Assembly: GCA_947442905.1 (NCBI GenBank)
Contig: CANEWV010000080.1
Coordinates: forward strand, 1-7,174
Direction of reading: 5' to 3'
DNA length: 7,174 nt
Origin: Chitinophagaceae bacterium
Lineage (GTDB): Bacteria; Bacteroidota; Bacteroidia; Chitinophagales; Chitinophagaceae
The notes under the pieces were generated by a model, which worked only from the letters and a program-made list of their open reading frames with translations, was not told the origin of the DNA and searched no databases. The position numbers were made by a program, and so were the translations under genes. Every line of letters begins with the position of its first letter. Within the stretch, counting starts at the first letter, position 1. Shown in pieces: positions 7,090 through 7,174 of the stretch.

Positions 7090-7174
7090 ATGTCAATACC
7101 TGTAGTAGATTTAGCGGATTTTTTAAGTGGCGACGCTGCTAAAAAAGCCTCTTTTGTAAAAGCACTTGGTGAAG
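7090..7174 (+). CDS. Isopenicillin N synthase-family oxygenase, N-terminal fragment (cut by window end)
   Basis: An ATG at 7090 opens a frame that runs without a stop to the window end, giving 28 complete codons. The translation begins MSIPVVDLADFLSGD and continues with AAKKASFVKALGE. IPxVDLxxFxSGD followed by a helix ending in LGE is the usual N-terminus of the isopenicillin N synthase-like non-haem iron, 2-oxoglutarate-type oxygenases found in many Bacteroidota. The catalytic double-stranded beta-helix with its His-x-Asp...His iron site lies beyond the window, so activity cannot be judged. The name is a family label; there is no reason to infer penicillin synthesis. The gene is divergent from the DUF3089 gene across an 89-base gap. 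Confidence 0.7.
   Translation, partial: MSIPVVDLADFLSGDAAKKASFVKALGE

Noticed and set aside
7090..7174. Possibility that the oxygenase indicates a beta-lactam cluster
   Set aside because: 'Isopenicillin N synthase family' is a broad fold label; no peptide synthetase or other pathway gene is nearby.
1..7174. Search for a novel defence, mobile or CRISPR-type system
   Set aside because: All genes are core metabolic, envelope or repair families with ordinary composition; there are no direct-repeat arrays, transposase, integrase, toxin-antitoxin pair or tRNA attachment site.

Overview
The window looks like a chromosomal core segment of a member of the Bacteroidota (Flavobacteriia/Chitinophagia-like). 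The base composition is AT-rich. The protein families have the Bacteroidota forms: a PurF-type C-terminus ending in GNYPTPGGNKVVN, a long RecQ with an extra C-terminal part, and a short ManC without an isomerase domain. Two genes are preceded by exact copies of the Bacteroidota -7 promoter box TAnnTTTG. Genus cannot be read from the sequence.

Layout from left to right. Bases 1-359 (+) are the 3' end of an amidophosphoribosyltransferase gene (purF). It converges, with a 7-base gap, on a three-gene operon on the minus strand. Transcribed right to left, this operon is kdsD (arabinose-5-phosphate isomerase, SIS plus two CBS domains), manC (mannose-1-phosphate guanylyltransferase) and a FabH-like 3-oxoacyl-ACP synthase III. 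Gaps inside the operon are 2 and 15 bases. A roughly 140-base divergent intergenic region (about 3501-3644) separates it from recQ (+), a 767-residue helicase. recQ converges with a 4-base stop-codon overlap on a minus-strand gene for a DUF3089 alpha/beta-hydrolase-like lipoprotein. A second short divergent region (7001-7089) leads into the first 28 codons of an isopenicillin N synthase-family 2-oxoglutarate/Fe(II)-type oxygenase (+), cut by the window end.

How the genes fit together. The kdsD-manC-KAS III operon joins three envelope-precursor steps: arabinose-5-phosphate for Kdo, GDP-mannose for surface glycans or deoxysugars, and a lipid or acyl condensing enzyme. It is best read as an envelope (LPS/glycolipid) precursor unit, although the acyl product of the KAS III is not known. 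purF, recQ, the lipoprotein and the oxygenase are neighbours with no evident functional link to it.

I find no tRNA, rRNA, CRISPR array, insertion sequence, phage gene or recognisable defence system. No stretch over 300 bases lacks a gene. The most interesting points are modest: apparently leaderless promoters that correct two start codons, the unusual end regions of RecQ, an uncharacterised KAS III variant in a sugar-precursor operon, and very tight convergent gene ends without room for terminators.
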